From Gemmatimonadota bacterium (GTDB lineage Bacteria > Gemmatimonadota > Gemmatimonadetes > Gemmatimonadales > GWC2-71-9): a DNA stretch of 5,118 nt. The stretch covers positions 1 through 5,118 of the forward strand of contig JAOTWK010000283.1 in the NCBI GenBank assembly GCA_029862935.1, in the 5' to 3' direction. Shown piece after piece: positions 1 to 5,118 of this stretch. Position 1 is the first letter of the stretch. Every line of letters starts with the position of its first letter. The notes below the pieces were generated by a model. The model made no database searches. It saw only the letters and a list, made by a program, of their open reading frames with translations, and was not told the origin of the DNA. The position numbers were made by a program, and so were the translations under genes.

Positions 1-761
1 GTGACCCATCCCTCCACCGCGACCCGCGACATGTTGTCGTCGACGCGGACCAAATCGAACTGCTCGCCCGACCAACTTCCGGTCACCACCTCCCACGGGT
101 ATGAGGCCGGTTCGGTTTCGTGCACGATCAACGCTGCGGCGGCTCCCTGCCGGGCAGCCTCTTCGAACTTGTAGGTCCAGCGCCCGTAGTAGGTCATGGC
201 GTTCCCGGTGAAGAGCGTGCTGTCTTGTGTCGCAAACCCGGGATCGTTCACGAGGATGAGCACCGTCTTACCCTTCACGTCTACGCCTTCGTAGTCGTTC
301 CATCCATACTCCGGGGCGATGATCCCGTAGCCCACGAACACCATGTCTGACGCTCGCACGTCTACCCGTTCGACAACCCGCTTCGTCCAACCCATGAAAT
401 CGGGGCCGTAGCGAAGTTGGATCGTTCGTCCCCCGCCGGCCACCGACAGCGTCGCGGCCTTCGGGTCGGTGGTGATGGACACCAACGGCACGTCCTGGAA
501 ATACGAGTCCCCGTTGCCCGGTTGGAGCCCGAGCCTCGAGAACCCCTCTTGCAGGTAGGCAATCGTCCGCTCCTCACCGGGCGAGGACGGGCTGCGTCCT
601 TCGAAGGAGTCGGCGGCGAGGATCTGGATATGCTGAGTGAGTTCGTCGATCGTGACTGCCGAGAATGCGAGACTGAGATCGTCGCCGCGGCCGCAGGCCG
701 CCGTCCAGCACAGGGCCATCGCTGCAAGCCCGACCCATCCGACTGATCTTCCCTGGTGCAC
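1..761 (-). CDS. M28-family metallopeptidase with PA domain, predicted lipoprotein (3' end beyond window)
   Basis: This is a partial gene: 253 codons are visible and the frame is still open at the left edge. I chose the GTG at 761-759 because AAGGAG lies 5 nt upstream and because it places a signal peptide at the N-terminus. The signal has a short charged start (HQGR), a hydrophobic stretch at about residues 7-22 and a lipobox-like TAAC ending at Cys23. The Thr at -3 is atypical, so lipidation is likely but not certain. Residues 37-92 (TIDELTQHIQILAADSFEGR, then PGEE, GLQPGN and SYFQDVPLV) have the typical N-terminal pattern of secreted M28 zinc aminopeptidases. Residues about 140-250 (VFVGYGI, YEGVDVKGKTVLILVNDPG, AARQGAAAALIV) are the protease-associated (PA) domain inserted in these enzymes. 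The zinc-binding catalytic domain should lie outside the window, so activity cannot be judged. Likely role, from the family: extracytoplasmic removal of N-terminal amino acids from peptides. It is transcribed away from the glycan-type genes, so a functional link is not implied. Confidence 0.9.
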   Translation of the reverse strand, partial: MHQGRSVGWVGLAAMALCWTAACGRGDDLSLAFSAVTIDELTQHIQILAADSFEGRSPSSPGEERTIAYLQEGFSRLGLQPGNGDSYFQDVPLVSITTDPKAATLSVAGGGRTIQLRYGPDFMGWTKRVVERVDVRASDMVFVGYGIIAPEYGWNDYEGVDVKGKTVLILVNDPGFATQDSTLFTGNAMTYYGRWTYKFEEAARQGAAAALIVHETEPASYPWEVVTGSWSGEQFDLVRVDDNMSRVAVEGWV

Positions 762-766
762 GTTTG

Positions 767-772
767 CTCCTT
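767..772 (-). promoter_or_regulatory. Ribosome binding site of the M28 peptidase gene
   Basis: On the minus strand this reads AAGGAG, a strong Shine-Dalgarno match, 5 nt before the GTG at 761-759. It decides the start of the peptidase gene and is the best ribosome binding site in the window. Confidence 0.75.
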
Positions 773-795
773 TCCATTCGTTTTCTCAAGACCAA

Positions 796-832
796 CGACT
801 CCCAGCACTCTGGAGTCGGGGTCGACGAGTCG
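796..832. repeat. Inverted repeat CGACTCC/GGAGTCG plus a third half-site; possible operator
   Basis: CGACTCC at 796-802 and GGAGTCG at 812-818 are perfect 7-bp inverted repeats separated by 9 nt (centre-to-centre 16 bp). GAGTCG occurs again at 827-832, 14 bp after the copy at 813-818. The cluster ends just upstream of the -10-like TACGAT (835-840), which is where a repressor or activator site for the rightward gene would sit. No T-tract follows, so it does not look like a terminator. Such a repeat could arise by chance in G+C-rich DNA; the operator role is inference. Confidence 0.4.
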
Positions 833-862
833 CCTACGATACCGCCCTCCGGTCGGCGCCGC

Positions 863-868
863 TAGGTT
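863..868 (+). promoter_or_regulatory. Candidate -10 box for leaderless transcription of the nucleotidyltransferase gene
   Basis: TAGGTT matches TANNNT and sits at exactly -12 to -7 relative to the GTG at 875, which is the geometry of a leaderless transcript whose first base is the start codon. There is no proper Shine-Dalgarno sequence before this start; the nearest is the AGG inside this hexamer. No -35 element is visible. TACGAT at 835-840, giving a leader of about 30 nt, is the alternative. Confidence 0.3.
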
Positions 869-874
869 AGCCAG

Positions 875-2119
875 GTGATCGACACCTCCACCGCGCAGAG
901 ACTGCGGCGGTTTCGCCGCTCCTGGAATCCGCGATTCCTGTGGCCCGACATGACGGGAGAGCGCTTCGCGTCGGCCATGGCCGAATTGGCGCGAGTGACA
1001 GCGGCGCTGGTCGACCGACCGGCGAGCCGTGCATCGATCCATGACACCGCGGGGGATACCCGAGCGATCTCCATCGCGGCGTTTACCGCCGGCATCGGCC
1101 CCCTCCTCGGATACTGGATGGAGACGGGTCAGCTTACGGCCTCTGATGCCACGGCAGAGGCACTCGCCACTCATCTCGACCACGGCAGGCGACGGGCAAA
1201 GCGATTACAGAGCGAGCTCGATGTGCTGCTCAGACGGTTCGACAACGAAGGCGTGCCGGTCACGTTGTTGAAGGGCATGCACACGGCCTGGGTCTACTTC
1301 CCGGAGCCGGGCACACGCCCAGTGGCCGATATCGACCTGCTCATCAAACGGGATGCGCTGCCCGCGATCAACCGCGTCCTCGGCGGTCTGGGGTTCACGA
1401 GAGGGGGCCGAGTCCGAGAGCGCGAAACGTGGAGGGCCCCTGGGCCCCAAGTCCCGTTGTCCCTCGAGCTCACGCACTGCGACAATCCCTGGGAGGTCGA
1501 TCTACACCTCACACTCGACCGCCGCATGGTGGGAGGGGTGACGGCGAGCCTCGGTCCCGTTCGGCCCAGCGATCTCCGTCAGTGGCAGGTTGGACCAGTC
1601 GATGTGCACGTGCTCGCGCAGCCGCTGCTCGCAGCGTACCTGGCGGTACATGTGTCAAACCACTTCGAGATGGCCTCCCTCCTCCGGCTCGTCGAGTTGG
1701 CGCAGATGCTCCGCGCCGACGTCCAGCGCGCGACGCTCGACTGGACGGCCTTGGCCCAACGACTCAACGATTCTGCCGCGACCGCCTTTGCGTTCCCGAG
1801 CTTGGAGTTGGTTGAGAGGCTCGTTCCCGGCACGCTCGATCCCGCGTTCCATGCACGCCTTCGGGAGCAGACACCACCAGCCGTTAAGCAATGCGTCGAT
1901 CGCACGGACCCCGCGAGCGCGATGCAGCTCTTCCAACGCTCGGTCGAGGCAAAGCTCATGTGGCTCCCGAGCTGGCAGGCGCGCGCGCGTTGGTTCTTGC
2001 GACGGCTCTGGCCGCACGATGGGGACCACCTCCACTCACCAATGGAGGCATTTCGGATAACTCTGGAACGCGTCCGTCGGCTCGTTACGGGGCAGATGAA
2101 GTGGAAGCGGCCCAGCTGA
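875..2119 (+). CDS. NTP_transf_5 (PF14907-like) nucleotidyltransferase family protein
   Basis: This 414-residue protein looks like the uncharacterised polymerase-beta-fold nucleotidyltransferases of PF14907, often found in exopolysaccharide and some peptide natural-product loci. Visible marks: VTLLKG (129-134), then RPVADIDLLIK (148-158), holding the two acidic residues Asp152 and Asp154 of the DxD metal site. GLGF (171-174) follows, then WEVDLHLTL (206-214), whose Asp209 is the likely third carboxylate with the family's trailing His211. AAYLAVHVSNHFE (253-265) resembles the helical His-rich segment after the catalytic fold. The N-terminal 110 residues and the segment after about residue 290 show no motif I know; the C-terminus is rich in Arg and Trp. 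The start is GTG 875, the first possible one after an in-frame TAG at 863-865; ATG 950 (residue 26) is an alternative. It is the first gene of a unit with the GNAT gene 30 bp downstream. The substrate is unknown. Family assignment is fairly sure, biochemical role is not. Confidence 0.8.
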   Translation: MIDTSTAQRLRRFRRSWNPRFLWPDMTGERFASAMAELARVTAALVDRPASRASIHDTAGDTRAISIAAFTAGIGPLLGYWMETGQLTASDATAEALATHLDHGRRRAKRLQSELDVLLRRFDNEGVPVTLLKGMHTAWVYFPEPGTRPVADIDLLIKRDALPAINRVLGGLGFTRGGRVRERETWRAPGPQVPLSLELTHCDNPWEVDLHLTLDRRMVGGVTASLGPVRPSDLRQWQVGPVDVHVLAQPLLAAYLAVHVSNHFEMASLLRLVELAQMLRADVQRATLDWTALAQRLNDSAATAFAFPSLELVERLVPGTLDPAFHARLREQTPPAVKQCVDRTDPASAMQLFQRSVEAKLMWLPSWQARARWFLRRLWPHDGDHLHSPMEAFRITLERVRRLVTGQMKWKRPS

Positions 2120-2135
2120 GGCCAGCACGGCTCTC

Positions 2136-2140
2136 GGAGA
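2136..2140 (+). promoter_or_regulatory. Ribosome binding site of the GNAT gene
   Basis: GGAGA lies 9 nt before ATG 2150, inside the 30-bp gap after the nucleotidyltransferase stop. This supports ATG 2150 as the start. The gap holds no terminator-like hairpin, consistent with cotranscription. Confidence 0.6.
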
Positions 2141-2149
2141 TCCAAGACT

Positions 2150-3202
2150 ATGGGTAAGCCGACGTGGACGGTCAGGCCCTACCGCGATGGAGACGAGCGC
2201 GAGGCGGCGGCGCTAGCCAGTGAGGTGTTTCGCACCCTCCGCACACCAGCCGAGTATCGCTGGAAGCTGTTCGAATCCCCGTGTCCTGCGCCCGGAAGCA
2301 TGGCGTGGTATGCCGAGTCGGAGGGCGCGCTCGTGGGGCAATTCGCCGGCACGCCCGTTCATCTCAAGATCGACGACCGCGTCGTCACCGCCGTTCACGG
2401 GTGCGACGTGCTCACCCGAGCGGACTTTCGCGGTCGCGGCGTTCTCGGTTCCGTCGGGAAGGCGGCCTTCGCGGATTGGAAGAGTGCCGGCGCTGACTGC
2501 TGTTACGGCCTCGAGAACGAGAACTGGGGTTCCCAACGGCGCAAGCTCGGTCTCGTGCCGCAGTTATGTCTCCACCTCTTCGTGCGACCGCTCGATCCGG
2601 GCCCGTGGCTCCGACGCCACGGCGTGCCGGCGCCGTTGGCCGACGCTGCACGACGCGTGTGGTCACGATTCATGATGCCTCGGTCACGCGCTCGTGAAGA
2701 AGTCACCGTGGATCCCGTTGACGTCCCGGGCGAGGAGTTCGACCAACTCTGGACCGACCTCTCGGCACACTACCCGGTCACCGTGGTGCGAAACCGTTCC
2801 TGGGTGACCTACAGATACGCGAAATCGTCGGGACGACCGTACCGGCTCGCACTAGCGCGACGTGAAGGGCACCCTGTGGGGTACGTCGCGTATCGAGCGC
2901 CGAGAGCACCAGGCGGACTCGCGCAACTCGCCGACCTGTTCACCCACCCCGCGGACCACGGTGCCCGCCGCGATCTCATGACGTCCGCACTCACGGAACT
3001 CCAAGCGACGGGCGCTTCGGCCATGCAGGCGCATATCCCGGAGCAACTCTCCCTCACTGCGACCCTGGACGAGCTCGGCTTCCTGCGACGCCGGCGGTCC
3101 TACACCGCGGTCGTGATCCCTCTCGCCCGCACCGAGGTGCGCCCGGCATTCGGGGTTCCGTCCAGCTGGTTCATGATGCCCGGCGATTCCGACATCGTCT
3201 GA
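2150..3202 (+). CDS. Tandem GNAT-fold acyltransferase-like protein, glycan-locus type
   Basis: This 350-residue protein appears to have two GNAT-like halves. The first (about 5-145) starts with a typical GNAT strand (WTVRPYRDGDE). It has a good acetyl-CoA pyrophosphate-binding motif, RADFRGRGVLGSV (90-102), following VHGCDVLT, and ends in a YGLENENWG...KLGL segment (119-135) like the substrate/cofactor edge of the fold. The second (about 190-325) keeps the secondary-structure pattern (YRLALARREGHPVGYVAYR, LAQLADLFTHP, then DELGF before a final strand). Its loop, ADHGARRDL (268-276), lacks a clean RxxGxG/A motif, so it probably does not bind acyl-CoA. The tail SSWFMMPGDSDIV (338-350) recalls the W-x-x-x-x-GDSD ending I associate with GNAT proteins of polysaccharide clusters. 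No signal or membrane segment is visible, so it is cytoplasmic. The neighbouring deacetylase suggests the acceptor could be a sugar amine. Its stop overlaps the next start. The GNAT call is firm; the acceptor is unknown. Confidence 0.82.
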   Translation: MGKPTWTVRPYRDGDEREAAALASEVFRTLRTPAEYRWKLFESPCPAPGSMAWYAESEGALVGQFAGTPVHLKIDDRVVTAVHGCDVLTRADFRGRGVLGSVGKAAFADWKSAGADCCYGLENENWGSQRRKLGLVPQLCLHLFVRPLDPGPWLRRHGVPAPLADAARRVWSRFMMPRSRAREEVTVDPVDVPGEEFDQLWTDLSAHYPVTVVRNRSWVTYRYAKSSGRPYRLALARREGHPVGYVAYRAPRAPGGLAQLADLFTHPADHGARRDLMTSALTELQATGASAMQAHIPEQLSLTATLDELGFLRRRRSYTAVVIPLARTEVRPAFGVPSSWFMMPGDSDIV

Positions 3203-3204
3203 TG
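3200..3204 (+). other. Stop/start overlap TGATG between the GNAT and PIG-L genes
   Basis: The GNAT stop TGA (3200-3202) shares its A with the deacetylase ATG (3202-3204). No Shine-Dalgarno sequence is visible just upstream (the bases are ATTCCGACATCGTC). Translation of the deacetylase is therefore probably coupled to termination of the GNAT gene, which ties the two proteins into one operon. GTG 3205 directly follows the ATG and could also serve as start. Confidence 0.7.
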
Positions 3205-4137
3205 GTGCACGGCCGACGAATCATCCGCCGGACCGTTGCGGCGGTGCGGTACGGCACCAGCTTCCCGCTGGAGTACGGATGGAAGGGACTCCTCCGCGGT
3301 ACCCGGTGGCACTGGGGGGTGCGCCCACGCAGGCAGCCTGACTGGCAAAACGAGCGCCACGTTGCCATCGTGGCCCCCCACCCGGACGACGAGACGTTGG
3401 GCGCGGGTGGCGCAATCCTCCTGCACCGACGATCCGGTGCCGAGGTTCAGGTGATCGTGGTGACGGACGGGGGAGGCGCCCGCCCGCCGGGCAGCGACAC
3501 CGCGATGTACGCCGCTATGCGTGCCGCGGAGCTGAGGAATGCGATGGCGCAGCTCGGGGTTGGCTTGGTGACATCACTGCGCTACCCCGAGCGAACGGGC
3601 AACCAGCAAGATGTTCGGGACCGCCTTGCGCCGTTGATCGACTCTGCGCAGATCGTCTACGCTCCCTCGTGTGTGGATTTCCATCCTGACCATCTGTGGG
3701 TTGCGCAGGCCGTTGCTGCAGTCATCAGGCCGGACCAGGTCGTCCGCGCCTACGAACTGGGCGTGCCGCTGACCCCGATCCTCGCGAACTGCGTCCTCGA
3801 CACCGCAGCCGTGGCCGATGCCAAGCGGGCAGCGCTCGCATGTTTTGCGACGCAAACCATGACCATGGCCCCGCTGCATCGTGGTGCGCGCTATCGTTCG
3901 GCCCTGTACGGCCATACACATTGCGAGGTCTTCTGGGAGCTGTCCGGACGCGCCTACCGGGCCCTCATGCAAACCCATGCTTGGGGCTTCGAGGACACGC
4001 CTTTTCGCGGAATTCGCCGTCATCCGCTGACGGATCCATGGGCCTTCTTCCTGGGCACCCGTGCTCGACGTCGGCTGCGACGGGCCTCCGAGATGCTCCT
4101 GCCTCAGCCGGTGCGAGGCGCGAGTGACTCGCCGTAG
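3202..4137 (+). CDS. PIG-L/LmbE-family N-deacetylase
   Basis: This 311-residue protein is a zinc-dependent deacetylase of the PIG-L/LmbE family, whose known members remove the N-acetyl group from GlcNAc-type sugars (PIG-L, MshB, BshB). The signature VAIVAPHPDDETLGAGG (54-70) contains metal ligands His60 and Asp63 and the catalytic base Asp62, by analogy with MshB. DFHPDHLWVAQAV (159-171) supplies the remaining metal-ligand histidine, by motif position His164 (His161 begins the HPDH motif). VQVIVVTDGGG (83-92) and ALACFATQ (211-218) are further family hallmarks. Before the catalytic fold lies an unusual, basic, Trp-containing extension of about 50 residues with no clear signal peptide. The C-terminus (about 286-300) is strongly Arg-rich; either end could bind membrane or polyanion. 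It overlaps the GNAT stop by 1 nt and the convergent glycosyltransferase gene by 34 bp. Likely cytoplasmic, acting on a sugar nucleotide, lipid-linked glycan or small glycoside; the exact substrate cannot be read from the sequence. Confidence 0.9.
   Translation: MVHGRRIIRRTVAAVRYGTSFPLEYGWKGLLRGTRWHWGVRPRRQPDWQNERHVAIVAPHPDDETLGAGGAILLHRRSGAEVQVIVVTDGGGARPPGSDTAMYAAMRAAELRNAMAQLGVGLVTSLRYPERTGNQQDVRDRLAPLIDSAQIVYAPSCVDFHPDHLWVAQAVAAVIRPDQVVRAYELGVPLTPILANCVLDTAAVADAKRAALACFATQTMTMAPLHRGARYRSALYGHTHCEVFWELSGRAYRALMQTHAWGFEDTPFRGIRRHPLTDPWAFFLGTRARRRLRRASEMLLPQPVRGASDSP
4104..4137. other. 34-bp tail-to-tail overlap of the deacetylase and glycosyltransferase coding regions
   Basis: The plus-strand deacetylase ends with TAG at 4135-4137 and the minus-strand glycosyltransferase ends with TGA at 4106-4104, so their last codons are read from both strands. 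There is no intergenic room for a conventional terminator between the two convergent genes. The only hairpin nearby is GCGAG-TGA-CTCGC (4120-4132), a short 5-bp stem without a T-tract. Confidence 0.85.
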
Positions 4138-5118
4138 AGCACCTCGAATCGCGCGCACGTCCAGTCGGCGTTCTCCCGCATGGCCACCCGCTGCGCGGAG
4201 CGCGCAAGCTGCAGCCTCCGCGCGTCATCGTCCAACACGCCCCCAATGGCATCGGCCAAGGCCCGCGCGTCCCCCACGTCCACGACGATCGCCCCGTGAG
4301 GCGCCAGCTCTTTCAGGTGTCCCACAGCCGTTCCCACGGTCGGAACACCTGCGATAGCTGCCTCGAGCACCGCCACCGGCCCGGCTTCGTGACGCGACGA
4401 CATCACCATGAGATCGGCCGCGCTGACCACAGGACGTAGACAATGCTGCGGCAGGAAGCCATGGAACGTCACTCGTCCTCTGAGACCCAGACGATCGGCG
4501 AGGCGCTGCACGGAGCCTCCCAGAGTATCCTCGCCCACAACATCGAGATGGAACTCCCTACCAGTGCTCGCGAGCCGCGCAGCGGCGTGCATCAGCGTTT
4601 CCTGGCTCTTCACAGGGTTGAGGCTGCCCACGTGAACCAGACGCGCCGGCCGGTCGCGCGGCCGCGGCCGCGGCGGCATGACCGTCCAGAAGGCCGTGTC
4701 CACACCCAGAGGAACCCGCTCCGCTTCAGCGCCGTGGGATCGCACTAGCTCGAGCATGGGGGTGCTGGCGGCCGTCACTCGGTCGGCCCATCGAACGACC
4801 GTCCCTGCGATCCACCTCGACAACGCTGACCCCGCCCCGCCATAGCGGATCTCCGGCAGCCACACCAACTCGCCGCCCGACACGTGCACGAGCACCGGGC
4901 GACGACATAGCCGACCGGCCACGATGGCAACCTCACCCGGTCCCCGGACCCAGAGGGCGTGGAAGACGTCGAACGGTGTCGATCGATGGAGGCGCAGCAG
5001 CGTTTGGACGGCCCGCCGGCGCCAAGACCTCGTTCCCACGTTATGGACGGTTGCACTACCCCGCGGCCAGGAGGCCGGATGCGATTCTTGGCGCAGAGTC
5101 ACGACCTGGACGTCGTGT
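4104..5118 (-). CDS. GT4-family (GT-B fold) glycosyltransferase, N-terminus beyond window
   Basis: 337 complete codons are visible and the frame stays open to the right edge. The first residues, HDVQVVTLRQ, are the usual first-strand region of a GT4 enzyme (GHxVxVxT), so the true start lies outside, probably a few tens of residues upstream; the GTG at 5102 is internal. The N-terminal acceptor domain includes FDVFHALW (49-56) and SGGELVWLPE (80-89). VPLGVD (135-140) leads into the donor domain through a Pro/Arg-rich linker (PPRPRPRDRP, 148-157). Donor-domain motifs are LVHVGSLNPVKSQETLM (160-176) with the conserved Lys170, RVTFHGFLP (215-223), and an E-x7-E pair, Glu244 and Glu252, in HEAGPVAVLEAAIAGVPTVGT. 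It is a retaining enzyme by family and would transfer a sugar from a nucleotide-activated donor. Its C-terminus looks complete. The donor and acceptor are not identifiable. It converges on the operon rather than belonging to it. Confidence 0.92.
   Translation of the reverse strand, partial: HDVQVVTLRQESHPASWPRGSATVHNVGTRSWRRRAVQTLLRLHRSTPFDVFHALWVRGPGEVAIVAGRLCRRPVLVHVSGGELVWLPEIRYGGAGSALSRWIAGTVVRWADRVTAASTPMLELVRSHGAEAERVPLGVDTAFWTVMPPRPRPRDRPARLVHVGSLNPVKSQETLMHAAARLASTGREFHLDVVGEDTLGGSVQRLADRLGLRGRVTFHGFLPQHCLRPVVSAADLMVMSSRHEAGPVAVLEAAIAGVPTVGTAVGHLKELAPHGAIVVDVGDARALADAIGGVLDDDARRLQLARSAQRVAMRENADWTCARFEVLYGESLAPRTG

Larger units (their letters stand above)
762..874. promoter_or_regulatory. 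Divergent intergenic region, presumed promoters for both flanking genes
   Basis: This is the only substantial non-coding stretch in the window. It separates the leftward peptidase gene from the rightward three-gene unit, so promoters for both directions are expected here. Rightward, TACGAT at 835-840 fits the TANNNT form of a -10 box, with only a poor -35 match (TGGAGT, 811-816) upstream. A second hexamer, TAGGTT at 863-868, lies directly before the GTG at 875. I found no convincing -35/-10 pair for the leftward gene. The region also holds an inverted repeat, annotated separately. The promoter role is inferred mainly from gene orientation. Confidence 0.5.

Noticed and set aside
362..1183. Minus-strand open frame of 273 codons crossing the divergent intergenic region
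   Set aside because: It overlaps the peptidase gene in another frame on the same strand and the nucleotidyltransferase gene on the other. Its translation is Arg/Ser-rich with no domain motif, as expected of a shadow frame in G+C-rich DNA.
1579..2145. Minus-strand open frame of 188 codons
   Set aside because: It lies antisense to the nucleotidyltransferase gene, has no recognisable motif, and has the composition of a shadow frame.
4120..4132. Hairpin GCGAG-TGA-CTCGC as a terminator
   Set aside because: The stem is only 5 bp with no T-tract on either side, and it lies inside both coding regions. It is not enough to call a terminator.
3574..4158. Minus-strand open frame of 194 codons opposite the deacetylase
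   Set aside because: It is antisense to the conserved HPDH-containing region of the deacetylase, and its translation has no family signature.
5100..5102. GTG as start of the glycosyltransferase
   Set aside because: The frame continues open upstream with HDVQV, which completes the expected first strand of a GT4 enzyme. The gene therefore runs off the right edge.
1..5118. CRISPR array, tRNA, insertion sequence or defence system
   Set aside because: I found no regularly spaced repeats, tRNA-like cloverleaf, transposase-like translation, terminal inverted repeats or known defence domain. The nucleotidyltransferase has no HEPN or antitoxin neighbour.

Overview
This is a G+C-rich bacterial window with five protein-coding genes and almost no non-coding DNA. 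Two genes are cut by the window edges. The phylum cannot be fixed from the sequence. The M28/PA-domain lipoprotein style, the G+C-rich codon use and the GTG starts would fit Gemmatimonadota, Acidobacteriota, Actinomycetota or similar uncultured lineages. I saw no tRNA, rRNA, CRISPR array, insertion sequence or phage gene.

Layout. (1) Bases 1-761, minus strand: the N-terminal 253 residues of an exported, probably lipid-anchored M28-family metallopeptidase. They carry a PA domain; the catalytic domain lies beyond the left edge. (2) Bases 762-874: a 113-bp divergent intergenic region with a 7-bp inverted repeat, a third copy of its half-site, and two -10-like hexamers pointing right. (3) Bases 875-4137, plus strand: a compact three-gene unit. 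It holds a PF14907-type (NTP_transf_5) nucleotidyltransferase-like protein, then after 30 bp a tandem-GNAT acyltransferase-like protein, then with a TGATG stop/start overlap a PIG-L/LmbE-family N-deacetylase. (4) Bases 4104-5118, minus strand: a GT-B fold GT4-family glycosyltransferase lacking its N-terminus. It converges on the deacetylase gene and overlaps it tail-to-tail by 34 bp.

How the genes may work together. A GT4 glycosyltransferase, a PIG-L sugar N-deacetylase, a GNAT acyltransferase and an NTP_transf_5 protein side by side most resemble the accessory part of a surface-glycan (exopolysaccharide or capsule) locus. One reading is that the GT4 adds an N-acetylhexosamine, PIG-L removes the acetyl group, and the GNAT protein re-acylates the free amine. 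This is inference. The same three enzyme classes (GT4, PIG-L, tandem GNAT) also make mycothiol (MshA, MshB, MshD). That parallel is worth testing, but nothing here resembles MshC and the sequence details favour glycan modification. The M28 gene is divergently transcribed and may simply be a neighbour.
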